Translations under genes and position numbers: made by a program
Shown: piece by piece, positions 45,156-53,629 of the stretch
Position numbering within the stretch: the stretch's first letter is position 1
Layout: each line of letters opens with the position of its first letter
Source: Pirellulales bacterium
Lineage (GTDB): Bacteria > Planctomycetota > Planctomycetia > Pirellulales > JAEUIK01
DNA: 62,000 bases
Direction of reading: 5' to 3'
Assembly (NCBI GenBank): GCA_019745975.1
Contig: JAIESQ010000058.1
Location: 1 to 62,000, forward strand
The notes under the pieces: generated by a model
The model's database searches: none
What the model was told of the DNA's origin: nothing
The model's input: only the letters and a program-made list of their open reading frames with translations

Positions 45156-45601
45156 GGCGATCGGCGAGTCTCGGGCCGTCGCCTGATCTCGCGCGCTGAC
45201 TGTTTGCGCGAGCCATGCCGGGCGAATTGTCGCCCGTCGCCGTTGTGCGAGCGACCCGTTCTGGCTGATTCCGCTAGGATCGCGGCGCGGATACGCACGG
45301 GCAAAGCCCGTGGCACACGAGATTCAGCCCAACGGCATCACGACCAGTCGGTCGAATTGCTTGCAACTTCCGCGCGATCGGCGACACTCAGGGCAGGCAC
45401 AGCGACTAGAAGCAGTTCCAAAACCAGCATTGAACCGACGTCGGGTGCCACTGCTAGCTCGTCTAGCAGTGCTCGGTCGAGCTTATCACTGCTGGGCAAG
45501 CCAGCAGTGGCACCGAGAGTTTTGAAACTGCTTCTAGCGAGCCGACCCTTGAGTCGGCCCCTATTACAACCCTCGCCCAGCCCCCAGCGCAACGGACGGC
45601 G
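45156..45601. other. Spacer between SRP RNA and dnaX, filled with palindromic repeats
   Basis: No gene is supported. The region holds a CACGGGCAAAGCCCGTG hairpin (about 45297-45313), the nested inverted repeat at 45406-45537 and a GCCGACCCTTGAGTCGGC hairpin (about 45540-45557). Confidence 0.6.
45406..45537 (+). repeat. 132-bp nested inverted repeat (MITE-like)
   Basis: The outer arms CTAGAAGCAGTTCCAAAA (45406-45423) and TTTTGAAACTGCTTCTAG (45520-45537) match in inverted orientation at 17 of 18 bases. Inside are two copies of the GGTGCCACTGCTGG palindrome in opposite orientation (45443-45471 and 45487-45514). The whole can fold as a cruciform. It has no coding capacity. Confidence 0.75.
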
Positions 45602-47533
45602 ATGCCACTCGAATCTCGCGACCCGAACACCGAACCAGCGACCGACAGCGACCCGCCTGGAACCCCAGCAGAATACGTCGTCGTCGCGCGGCGCTATCGG
45701 CCGCAGTCGTTTACCGAACTGATCGGCCAGGAAACCGTCGGCCGGGCCCTGTCGAACGCCATCACCTCGAACCGCGTGGGGCATGCCTACCTGTTCACCG
45801 GCGCGCGCGGAGTCGGCAAGACCTCGACCGCGCGGATCCTCGCCAAGGCGCTCGATTGCGTGCGCGGGCCGACGCCCCAGCCGTGCAACGAGTGCGATAT
45901 TTGCCAGAGCATCAGCACCGGCGACGACATCGACGTGCTGGAGATCGACGGGGCGAGCAACCGTGGCATCGACGAAATCCGCGAGCTGCGGCAGAACGTG
46001 AACGTGCGGCCGAGCCGGGCGCGGTTCAAGATCTACATTATCGACGAAGTGCACATGCTCACGGCGCCGGCATTCAACGCGCTGTTAAAGACGCTGGAAG
46101 AACCGCCGGAACACGTCAAATTCATCTTCTGCACGACGGAGCCGGAGAAGATCCCGATCACGATTCTGTCGCGCTGCCAGCGGTTTGATTTCGCCGGCAT
46201 CGAGACCGACGCGATCGCCGCGCGGCTGGCACAGATCGCCGCGGCCGAAGGGGTGCAGGCTGAGCCCGAGTCGCTTGAGCTGTTGGCGCGCAAGGCCGCT
46301 GGCTCGATGCGCGACAGTCAGTCGCTTTTGGAACAGTTGCTGGCCTTCGGCGGCAAGACGCTGACGGCGGCCGACGTACACGCGCTGTTGGGGACCGCGG
46401 CCGGCGGTCGGCTCGCCGCGCTGGCCACGCAAATGGCAGCCGGCAACGCGGCTGGCGTGCTCGCAGAGTTCGATGCCGCGCTCCACGATGGGGTCGATCC
46501 AGGGCAATTGCTCAATCAACTGCTCGGTTTTTTTCGCGATGCGCTGGTGGCGGCCGTGGGCGGGCGCAGCGAGCAGCTTCTCTACAGCGGCCCGGCAGAG
46601 AAGCCGGCGGTGGCGGAAGTCTCGCAGCGGCTGGGGATCGAGTCGCTGCTGGCGGCGATGCAGATTATCGACCACGCGCTTGGCCGGATGCGCTATAGCT
46701 CGCAGGGGCGCACGCTGGCCGAGCTGGCGCTAGTGCGCATCGCGCGGCTGGAGAATCTGGCAGCGCTGGCCGACTTGCTGGAACAAGCGCGGCACGGCGA
46801 TCTGCCTGCGCTCGATGCGCAATTGCCGCAACCGGACGGCAGCGGCGCAAAAAAAAAGTCCGCTGAGCTGATCGGCGGCAGCGGTCACGATGATGGCGGC
46901 CAGCGCGTCTCGGCGGTTCCGCTGTCGGAGGTTGGCGAAGGCAATGGAAACGCGTCGCACGGCCGCGCGGCCGAGCGCGAGGCAATTCCTCAGCATTCCG
47001 CGTCGCTTGCGCCGTCGGCCTCGATCGCCTTGTCGTCGTCGGCTGTCCAGACTGACAAGCTGGCGACAGAGCCGGTTCTGGCCGCGCAAGTGTCCGCGGC
47101 AGCCGCGGAATTCGCTGGCTCACCCGACGAACTTTGGAAGCAAGTTTTGGCGCGTCTGCCGGATACGACGGCCGATTTTGCCAAACACGCGGGTGACGTA
47201 GCAATTTCCGCGCCAAAGCGCCTGGTCGCGACCTTTCCATCGCAGTATAGTTACTCCCGGTCGATGTGCGAGCGGCCTGACCGGTTCGGCCGGATTGTAG
47301 AAATCCTGGAAGAACTGGCCGGCCCGGGCTGGAAGCTCGAACTAGTTTTGGCGGCGGAAACTGCCGCCCCGCCGGTCACGCAGTCGCCAGCGCCGGAACG
47401 ACGGCAAGACCGGATTCGAGCCGCCGCCGAGCGGCCGCTGGTGCGGAGGGCCATGGAGCTGTTGAACGCCAGCCCGACGAGGATCGAAGAAGTGCCAGGC
47501 GTTGATCCGGGGTCACTGACCCCGGGCTACTGA
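45602..47533 (+). CDS. dnaX: DNA polymerase III subunits gamma and tau
   Basis: A 643-residue clamp-loader ATPase that loads the sliding clamp and couples polymerases at the fork. The AAA+ domain has the Walker A loop GARGVGKTS (67-75), zinc-binding cysteines 86, 95, 98 and 101, the Walker B IIDEVHML and the TTEPEKIPITILSRCQRFDF sensor block. Domain III runs to about residue 410. A flexible linker and a tau-type C-terminal domain follow. An A9 run at codons 416-419 could yield a product of about 421 residues. The last codons (VDPGSLTPGY) lie in a dispersed palindrome (47507-47530). It heads the dnaX-ebfC-recR cluster. Confidence 0.95.
   Translation: MPLESRDPNTEPATDSDPPGTPAEYVVVARRYRPQSFTELIGQETVGRALSNAITSNRVGHAYLFTGARGVGKTSTARILAKALDCVRGPTPQPCNECDICQSISTGDDIDVLEIDGASNRGIDEIRELRQNVNVRPSRARFKIYIIDEVHMLTAPAFNALLKTLEEPPEHVKFIFCTTEPEKIPITILSRCQRFDFAGIETDAIAARLAQIAAAEGVQAEPESLELLARKAAGSMRDSQSLLEQLLAFGGKTLTAADVHALLGTAAGGRLAALATQMAAGNAAGVLAEFDAALHDGVDPGQLLNQLLGFFRDALVAAVGGRSEQLLYSGPAEKPAVAEVSQRLGIESLLAAMQIIDHALGRMRYSSQGRTLAELALVRIARLENLAALADLLEQARHGDLPALDAQLPQPDGSGAKKKSAELIGGSGHDDGGQRVSAVPLSEVGEGNGNASHGRAAEREAIPQHSASLAPSASIALSSSAVQTDKLATEPVLAAQVSAAAAEFAGSPDELWKQVLARLPDTTADFAKHAGDVAISAPKRLVATFPSQYSYSRSMCERPDRFGRIVEILEELAGPGWKLELVLAAETAAPPVTQSPAPERRQDRIRAAAERPLVRRAMELLNASPTRIEEVPGVDPGSLTPGY
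46849..46857 (+). other. A9 slippery run inside dnaX
   Basis: Nine adenines encode part of Ala-Lys-Lys-Lys at codons 416-419. One extra A gives Val-Arg and a TGA after residue 421; one A less gives Ser-Pro-Leu-Ser and a TGA after residue 422. Both would produce a protein the size of the gamma subunit. A 6-bp stem (CCGCTG 46860-46865 with CAGCGG 46879-46884) lies just downstream. An A9 run is the known slippage site of Thermus thermophilus dnaX. Confidence 0.6.
47507..47530 (+). repeat. CCGGGGTCAC-type palindrome at the 3' end of dnaX
   Basis: CCGGGGTCACTGACCCCGG followed by GCTAC. Nearly the same sequence is at 48007-48029. It supplies the last residues of DnaX and abuts the TGA at 47531-47533. 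Confidence 0.75.
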
Positions 47534-47552
47534 GAAATAGGAATCGCGCAGC

Positions 47553-47924
47553 GTGTTCAAGGGACTCGGCAATCTGGCCTCGATGGTCAAGCAGGCGCAG
47601 CAGATCGGCGCCCGGATGCAGGGCATGGCCGATGAGTTGCGAACGCGCCGGGCGACCGGGAGCGCCGGGGGCGGCCTGGTTGAATTCGAGGTGAACGGCG
47701 TCGGCGAAGTGCTGCGTTGCCGGTTCGATCCTAAGCTGTTCGAGCAACCCGACCGCGAGCTGCTCGAAGACCTGACGCTGGCGGCGGTGAACGACGCCTT
47801 GGCCAAATGTCGCCAGCTTCATGCCGAGGCGATGCAACAAGCCACTGGCGGCATCGAGCTGCCGGGACTGAACGACATGTTGGGCAAGCTGATGTCGGGC
47901 GACGACAAGCCCGAGGCCAGCTAA
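47553..47924 (+). CDS. ebfC: YbaB/EbfC nucleoid-associated protein
   Basis: A 123-residue member of the YbaB/EbfC family, small dimeric proteins that bind DNA with little sequence specificity. MFKGLGNLASMVKQAQQIGARM is the typical N-terminal helix, and VEFEVNGVGEVLRCRFDPKLF forms the central strands. The C-terminus ends with the usual LPGLNDMLGKLM helix and a short acidic tail. It starts with GTG 20 bp after the dnaX stop and precedes recR, the conserved order in many bacteria. Confidence 0.93.
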   Translation: MFKGLGNLASMVKQAQQIGARMQGMADELRTRRATGSAGGGLVEFEVNGVGEVLRCRFDPKLFEQPDRELLEDLTLAAVNDALAKCRQLHAEAMQQATGGIELPGLNDMLGKLMSGDDKPEAS

Positions 47925-47970
47925 AGGCGGTTGGAGTTCGATTCGACGAGGAGTGCTCTGTCGCAATCAG

Positions 47971-47999
47971 CACTGCTGGGCAAGCCAGCAGTGGCACCC
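47971..47999 (-). repeat. GGTGCCACTGCTGGCTTG-type palindrome between ebfC and recR
   Basis: A copy of the dispersed hairpin in minus orientation (CACTGCTGGGCAAGCCAGCAGTG core). It sits directly beside a second repeat at 48007-48029, both within the spacer upstream of recR. Confidence 0.8.
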
Positions 48000-48006
48000 A
48001 AGTGTT

Positions 48007-48029
48007 CCGGGGTCACAGACCCCGGCTAC
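48007..48029 (+). repeat. CCGGGGTCAC-type palindrome upstream of recR
   Basis: CCGGGGTCACAGACCCCGG followed by CTAC, matching the copy at 47507-47530 except for one base in the loop and one flanking base. It ends 28 bp before the recR start. Confidence 0.7.
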
Positions 48030-48057
48030 AGCTTCAGATGAGGAGTCTTGATCGACG

Positions 48058-48654
48058 GTGGCGGAGCTATCCGAATCGGTAACACGGCTGGTGGAACAGT
48101 TCGCCAAGTTGCCGGGGATCGGCAAGAAGTCGGCGGAGCGGCTGGCGTACCACGTCCTTCGCGTTGGCGAGGCCGAGGCGCTGGCGCTGGCGGACGCGAT
48201 TCGGCAGGTGAAGCAAAACGTTCGCCACTGCAAGAGCTGTTACAATTTGTCGGAGGCCGAAGAGTGCGGCATCTGCCGCGACGAGCGGCGCGATCGCACG
48301 CTATTGTGCGTTGTCGAGCAGCCGCGCGATTTGCTGGCGATCGAGCAGACCGGCTACCGCGGCTTGTATCACGTGCTCTTGGGGCGGATCGCGCCGCTCG
48401 ACGGCATCGGGCCCGATCAGTTGACGATCGAGCCCTTGGTGCGACGTATCCGCGAAGGGCAATTTCGCGAAGTGATCATGGGGACCAATCCGACGCTCGA
48501 GGGAGACGGCACGGCCCTGGCGATATCGCAGCGACTGGCCGAACTACCGGTGACGGTTACGCGGCTGGCGCGGGGGATCACCAGCGGCAGTGTGCTAGAG
48601 TTTGCTAATAAGGAAATCTTGTCCGACGCGCTGGCGGGACGGCAGAAGTTTTAG
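48058..48654 (+). CDS. recR: Recombination mediator protein RecR
   Basis: A 198-residue RecR protein that helps RecF/RecO load RecA at gaps. The N-terminal helix-hairpin-helix is KLPGIGKKSAERLAYHVL, the four-cysteine zinc site is CKSCYNLSEAEECGIC, and the Toprim domain begins with LLCVVEQPRDLLAIEQTG and continues through GTNPTLEGDGTA. The C-terminal ARGITSGSVLEFANKEIL segment is highly conserved. The GTG at 48058 gives the normal length. It closes the dnaX cluster and is 109 bp upstream of rpoN. Confidence 0.96.
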   Translation: MAELSESVTRLVEQFAKLPGIGKKSAERLAYHVLRVGEAEALALADAIRQVKQNVRHCKSCYNLSEAEECGICRDERRDRTLLCVVEQPRDLLAIEQTGYRGLYHVLLGRIAPLDGIGPDQLTIEPLVRRIREGQFREVIMGTNPTLEGDGTALAISQRLAELPVTVTRLARGITSGSVLEFANKEILSDALAGRQKF

Positions 48655-48763
48655 ATCAACGCGTCACGAATTTCGTCCGAGAGACGTTCACGGGCTAGCG
48701 AGGAATCACGCAGGGGTGACCGGCGGCGACGGCAGACGCCGCGCTTCGATTGGATAGCGAGTC

Positions 48764-50518
48764 ATGCGACTTTCATTCGGCCAAGAAATGCGTCAGGTGC
48801 AGAAGCAGGTGCTTGCGCCGCGCATGATCCAGTCGATGGAGATCCTGCAACTGCCGATCATGGCCCTGCAGGAGCGCATCGAGCAGGAGCTCGAAGAAAA
48901 CCCGCTGCTCGACGTCCAGGAGCAGCAGCCCGAAGCCGAGGCCGAGGGGGAAGAGCAACCGGTTGCGGCCGAGAATCCCGACGAGCCTTCGCCCGAGGAG
49001 CGCGAGCTGGTCGTCGACGAAGCGCACAACAACGCGGAGGACTTCGAGCGGCTGCTGCAGATGGACGAGGAGTTTCCCGAGCACTTCGACGAGCGGCCGC
49101 GGCCATCGCAGAACCGCCTCGACGAAGAGGGAGACCGCAAGCACGACGCCATGGCGAACATGATCGCCCGGCCGCAAACCCTGCACGACTACCTGCGCGA
49201 CCAGCTCTCGTGGTTTGAGCTTGATCCGGCCACGCGGCAGATGGCCGAGAAGATCATCTATAGCCTGGACCCCAACGGCTACCTCGAAGTGCGCCTCGAA
49301 GAGCTGATTGGGCCCGATGGCGGCGCGGCCGGCCTGGCGCTAGCGCACAAGGCCTTGGCCGTGGTGCAGAAGCTCGATCCGCCGGGTGTCGGCGCGCGCG
49401 ACCTGCGCGAGTGTCTGCTGTTGCAGCTCAATCCGGCGATGCCCTTTTACGAACAGTTGCGCACGCTGATCTCCGCGCATCTCGAAGATCTCGAGCACAA
49501 TCGGCTGCCGGTGATCCAGCGGAAGACGAGCTATTCGCTCGAGCTGATCCAGAAGACACGCGAACACCTGCGCAAGCTGAATCCCAAGCCCGGCGCGCAG
49601 TTCGATAGCGCCCAGGTGCCGACGGTCACGCCCGACGTGTTCGTCGAGCTGGACGACTCGGGCAAGTACAAAGTGCGGCTGGAAGACGGCAAGCTGCCGC
49701 AGCTCTACATCAGTCCGTACTATCGCCAGTTATTGATGAACGAGAAGGCCAGCCCGGCCGACAAGGAATACGTCAAGCGCAAGATCAATTCGGCGCAGTG
49801 GCTGATCGAGTCGATCGAGCAGCGGCGCAGCACGCTGACGCGGGTCTCGCAGGCGATCGTCGATCACCAGACTGAGTTTTTGAGCAAGGGCCCCGAGGCG
49901 ATCGAGCCGTTGAAGATGCAGCAGATCGCCGACAAGGTGGGGGTGCACGTCACCACGGTGAGCCGGGCGGTCGACGACAAGTGGATTCAGACGCCGCGCG
50001 GCATCTTCCCCCTGAAGCGGTTCTTCGGCGGCGGCACCGTGTCGGCCAGCGGCGAAGAGGTCGCCTGGGATACGGTGCGTCTCAAGCTGCAGGAAGTGGT
50101 CGACGCCGAGGACAAGCGAAATCCCTACAGCGACGACGACCTGGTGAAGGAGCTGGCCCGGCACGGGCTGACGGTCGCGCGGCGCACGGTGACCAAGTAT
50201 CGCAAGGCGATGAAGATCCCCAGCTCGCGCGAGCGCCGCGACTGGACGCTGGTCGAGAACGCGGCAGCGGAAGCCGCCGCGGCCCCGAGCTCCGAGACGG
50301 TGCCAGCCGACGACGTGGACACAGCCGATGCGAGCAGCGATGACGCAGAAGAACTAGGGGCCGGCGAAGCAGCGGAATGCGCCGCGGATGAGCCGGCGCC
50401 GCCGGGCGGGCTGCATATCGAGCCACGGGCGAGCGGATTGGGAGTCACGCCGCCGGCCAACGGCGCGGCGCAGCAGCCCATCGAGCACCGAACCTTCGGA
50501 TTGGGCGAGTCGTCATAA
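48764..50518 (+). CDS. rpoN: RNA polymerase sigma-54 factor
   Basis: A 584-residue sigma-54. Region I is MRLSFGQEMRQVQKQVLAPRMIQSMEILQL with its typical glutamine/leucine pattern that responds to enhancer-binding ATPases. An acidic region II runs from about 40 to 110. The core-binding domain follows, then the helix-turn-helix (MQQIADKVGVHVTTVSRAVDDKWIQTPRG) and the RpoN box near residue 475 (ARRTVTKYRKAMKIPSS), which reads the -24 element. About 90 further residues, acidic and Ala-rich, extend past the RpoN box where most family members stop. It is transcribed with, or just after, recR. Confidence 0.96.
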   Translation: MRLSFGQEMRQVQKQVLAPRMIQSMEILQLPIMALQERIEQELEENPLLDVQEQQPEAEAEGEEQPVAAENPDEPSPEERELVVDEAHNNAEDFERLLQMDEEFPEHFDERPRPSQNRLDEEGDRKHDAMANMIARPQTLHDYLRDQLSWFELDPATRQMAEKIIYSLDPNGYLEVRLEELIGPDGGAAGLALAHKALAVVQKLDPPGVGARDLRECLLLQLNPAMPFYEQLRTLISAHLEDLEHNRLPVIQRKTSYSLELIQKTREHLRKLNPKPGAQFDSAQVPTVTPDVFVELDDSGKYKVRLEDGKLPQLYISPYYRQLLMNEKASPADKEYVKRKINSAQWLIESIEQRRSTLTRVSQAIVDHQTEFLSKGPEAIEPLKMQQIADKVGVHVTTVSRAVDDKWIQTPRGIFPLKRFFGGGTVSASGEEVAWDTVRLKLQEVVDAEDKRNPYSDDDLVKELARHGLTVARRTVTKYRKAMKIPSSRERRDWTLVENAAAEAAAAPSSETVPADDVDTADASSDDAEELGAGEAAECAADEPAPPGGLHIEPRASGLGVTPPANGAAQQPIEHRTFGLGESS

Positions 50519-50818
50519 TTCAGGTCGTGCTGGCAACGCCGATTCGGCGGCCCGCCTGATATCGCCCGTGCGTTGGGTCGATCCCGCGGTGATCAAGCCA
50601 CGGCGGAATTCTGGCCGACAATGAGTTTATGCGCTGCGGTGCCAGGGCAACTTACGTACTCCGCAAGTGGCCATGCTGTTCGACGGTCGGCACCGCGCTT
50701 GAACTGTGCGCATGGTAGGCCGCGGTCCCCATGCGGCGCGATTGACCCTGTGGGGTCAAAGGGCTAGGATCGGCGAAGCGCCTGGCGATTTCGGTCGACT
50801 TGAGGCGCGCGCATCTTT
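50519..50818. other. Spacer between rpoN and tRNA-His
   Basis: No gene or clear terminator is seen in this 300-bp stretch; it has no recognisable repeat family member. Confidence 0.5.
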
Positions 50819-50894
50819 GGTGGTTGTAGCTCAGTTGGTTAGAGCACCAGATTGTGGATCTGGGGGTCGTGGGTTCAAGTCCCATCAGCCACCC
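50819..50894 (+). tRNA. tRNA-His (anticodon GTG)
   Basis: A 76-nt cloverleaf. The acceptor stem starts with the extra 5' G typical of tRNA-His (GGTGGTTG) and closes with CAGCCACCC. The D arm is GCTCAGTTGGTTAGAGC; the anticodon stem CCAGA/TCTGG holds loop TTGTGGA with anticodon GTG at 50854-50856; the T arm contains GTTCAAGTC. CCA is not encoded. Confidence 0.97.
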
Positions 50895-51031
50895 TGCTTC
50901 TTGATCGCCAGAACTGCCTGATTCCGCGGCAGCTCGACGGCACCGCCCGGCGTGCCTCTGACACGCCGAAGCCGCCGCAAAACGGCAGCGGAAGTCGCCG
51001 ACGCCGGCATAGCGCCCCAACGCAACGCTTT

Positions 51032-51823
51032 CTATCGACCGCTTGCGCTACGGCGTCGACTGACGACCCGCGAGCTTGCGACGACGAGCAACAGGCCTGC
51101 GCCGGCGGTGCCCCCTAAAACAATGCCCGACGGCTCGGGCACAATCTTCGTGGCCACAATCGAGGTCAGCGCGAAATCCAAATTGGGAACCGTTCCGCCG
51201 GGGTTCAGCGTAAAGGAAATCTTCGTCAACTTGTCGAAACTCACGGTGCCCGACCCCGGCGCGAAGCTCACGAAGGGAATGGCGACATTTGCCTGGTTGC
51301 TGGTTCCAACCGTCGCAGATGCCGTCCAATGTCCGAGTGGCCCGTAGACATCGGCGACGACGGTAAAGGGTTGATCGTTGCCGTCAAACGCGAGGAGAAA
51401 GCGATCGTTCTGGCCGCCTTGGCTGACGTCGAGGATTTCGTGATCGGGAAACCCCGTGTAAGCGAGCACCGCTTGCGTACCGGGATCGCCGCTGTGCAGG
51501 CTCGCCGAGCCGAACGCGTAAACGCCGTCGGTGACCACGCCGGTCGCGGCGTAAAAGTACTGATTCGCCAGCGCGTTGAACGCCGTCACGGTCATTTGGC
51601 GCGCGCCCGACGGATTGCCGGCCGGAAAGCCCATTGTGCCGGTCAGGTTGCTCGAGCCATCGAAAATGCCGTTGGGATGGCCAAAGCTGATGCTGTACCC
51701 GATCCCCGAGTCTTGAAAATGATCGATCAAGATCGTGGCCGTCGCCACGGACGTGCTGGCCAACATGGCCGTGACGACCGTGGCGATGAGGCAGCCACGC
51801 CGGCCTGCATGGAACGTGTTCAT
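51032..51823 (-). CDS. PEP-CTERM sorting-domain protein
   Basis: A 263-residue exported protein. The signal peptide covers residues 1-30 (CLIATVVTAMLASTSVATA). The C-terminal signal is VPEPSGIVLGGTAGAGLLLVV followed by ASSRVVSRRRSA. The middle is beta-rich, with GNPSGARQMTVTAFNALANQ and NDRFLLAFDGNDQPFTV segments and no named domain. It would be anchored by exosortase. A gap of 560 bp upstream separates it from the response regulator. Confidence 0.88.
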   Translation of the reverse strand: MNTFHAGRRGCLIATVVTAMLASTSVATATILIDHFQDSGIGYSISFGHPNGIFDGSSNLTGTMGFPAGNPSGARQMTVTAFNALANQYFYAATGVVTDGVYAFGSASLHSGDPGTQAVLAYTGFPDHEILDVSQGGQNDRFLLAFDGNDQPFTVVADVYGPLGHWTASATVGTSNQANVAIPFVSFAPGSGTVSFDKLTKISFTLNPGGTVPNLDFALTSIVATKIVPEPSGIVLGGTAGAGLLLVVASSRVVSRRRSASGR

Positions 51824-52383
51824 TTGGATCTCTCTCTGGTGCCGAGTCGCGACGTCCTTCCGGCAAGCGACGACTCAGACCACGAGAGGATCGGCGGGGG
51901 CAAAGCGGCGTGCTGAGCCTTGGCAGGCAATGCGGAATCGGTTCCGCTTTAGCACACTGCGACGCAAAAGAAAGTGGACTGGGCCGCGCTGAGAAGATGT
52001 GGAGCGATGCCGACGATCGGTCGGCGGATCCGCTCACGTCGCGTGCAATAGCAGCCCTGTGCGAAACAAGGTGTCTGTTCAGAGCCCTCTGGACGGTGAG
52101 GCTAAGACAAGCAACCTTGCGAGTCAAGTCAACTAGCGTGAGAAACCGCGCTTGATCGGCAAGGGCAGGGTCGGCCCTCGGCGACGATCCTTGCCAGGTC
52201 CGGGCCGTTTGCGCGAAGGGTACAAGGAAGTTGATCGCGGGCCGAGTGCGCAGAAAAAACCCCGGCAAACGATGGGGCAGGAATCGCTCACCGGGGCCGT
52301 AGGGCCTTGCGGCCGAACGCCAATCAGTCTAGACGGGGCGGCTGGCGATGCAACTCAAATCGGAGGCAAACGCCGAGGCAACC
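51824..52383. other. Gene-free stretch upstream of a PEP-CTERM gene
   Basis: No gene is supported in these 560 bp and no repeat family member or clear terminator is seen. It should hold the promoter of the PEP-CTERM gene at 51032-51823, which cannot be pinned down by eye. Confidence 0.5.
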
Positions 52384-52791
52384 TCAAGAGGCGGGCGCCA
52401 AAAAGGCCCGTCTTTGCGATTCGGCGACCAGTTCCTTGATCGTGTCCAAGCTCGTCGGCTTGGCGACATTGTGATGAAACCCGGCACGCAGGCAGCGGTT
52501 GGTGATCGCCTCGCCCGCGTAGCCGCTCACCGCCACGACGTACGGCGGGACCATGTTTCGCTTCTTGAGTTGTGCGATCACAGCGAACCCGTCCGCCTTG
52601 GGCATCGCAATGTCGAGCAACAGCAAATGGGGTTCAAATTCGGTCATCACTTCAACGGCCAACTCGCCGTCGAGACAACCCCTGGCATCGCACTGAAACG
52701 CCGTTCGCAAGAGGAGAACGGTCGCATCGACATAGTCGCGAAGATTGTCGACGACGAGCACGCGCAGCCGATCACAATTCGACGTATTCAT
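52384..52791 (-). CDS. Single-domain response regulator (CheY-like)
   Basis: A 135-residue receiver-only protein. The phosphoacceptor is Asp60 in HLLLLDIAMPKADGF. The usual acidic pair after strand 1 reads VVDN (Asp15, Asn16), so one magnesium-binding acid is replaced. The switch serine is in VAVSGYAGE and the conserved lysine in HHNVAKPTS. With no output domain, it probably passes phosphate or binds a partner. No kinase is nearby. ATG at 52791 is chosen because the longer frame has no conserved start. GTATTC-like signals could not be judged. Confidence 0.88.
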   Translation of the reverse strand: MNTSNCDRLRVLVVDNLRDYVDATVLLLRTAFQCDARGCLDGELAVEVMTEFEPHLLLLDIAMPKADGFAVIAQLKKRNMVPPYVVAVSGYAGEAITNRCLRAGFHHNVAKPTSLDTIKELVAESQRRAFLAPAS

Positions 52792-52900
52792 ACGCACTTT
52801 CCTAGCGCTGCCAGGACGACGTTCGCTGCTCCCGGAAAAGCTGGGAGTTGTCCTAGGCGAGAGATGCTGCCCCGAAGCCTGGGCTATTCTAGGCACCCCC

Positions 52901-53629
52901 TTACTGGGTGGCAAGTATTTTGCTGGCGAATCGGCGCTGATATCGCATCGTCGACCGCAGCGGCGCCAAGCCCAGGAGCATGATGCCGGCGACCAGCGTA
53001 AGCGTCCGTGTGCCTGGCTCCGGAACCGGGACCAATTGGATCGAGCCAACGACCGCGCCACCTGACGTAATTGGGGGCCCGACGGTCAACGTCAACTGTC
53101 CGGTTTCAAAATTGGCCATCTGCGCTTCGGTGGGCAGCGCAGTGCCCGACAGATGCGCCAGATCGCTGTCGCCAAATGCGGCCGCGACGCCGCGCACCTG
53201 GCCCGGCACTTCCGAACCGAAGCCGATCGCGCGCGAAATCGCCACCATGTCCATCTTCGAGGCGACGACCGGCGGCACCACATCGTTTCCCACGTAAACC
53301 CCGAAGCCCTCGCCGGCCAAGGCGGGCACCACGAATGAGCCGATGGTCACGTTCAACGAATTCGGCGCGATGGGGCTCGCCTTCTGATAAGCGAACAGCC
53401 CTCCCAGGAAAGGCGATCCCGACGAGAGGGTCGCCGCGTCTCAGGTGAACGAACCGGTTATCGGATCGCCGACGGCAATTCCCAGTGCCGTGGCCGCCGA
53501 GCCGACCGACGTGATTGTGCCGGTGAATTGCCGCGTCAGCGGGGCGGCTGGCGCCCGCGAAGTGGTGGCGAGGAACGACGTGGCCGCGATCGCGCCGAAA
53601 AGCAGAGAACGACGAAACGCAATGCCCAT
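52901..53629 (-). pseudogene. PEP-CTERM protein gene interrupted by an in-frame TGA
   Basis: The reading frame starts with a signal peptide (MGIAFRRSLLFGAIAATSFLATTS), continues to ...GDPITGSFT and hits TGA at 53441-53443 (codon 63). The same frame then stays open (DAATLSSGSPFLGG, later NVTIGSFVVPALAGEG) to a PEP-CTERM signal, VPEPGTRTLTLVAGIMLLGLAPL with an Arg-rich end. In this kind of protein the sequence GSFTYDxxT is common, so a tyrosine codon was probably here. It may be a decaying gene, a sequencing error, or read-through. The start overlaps the stop of the next PEP-CTERM gene (TAATG). Confidence 0.7.

Noticed and set aside
45135-45722. 195-codon plus-strand frame overlapping the SRP RNA end and dnaX start
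   Set aside because: It runs through the SRP RNA, two palindromic repeats and the dnaX start in another frame; no protein features.
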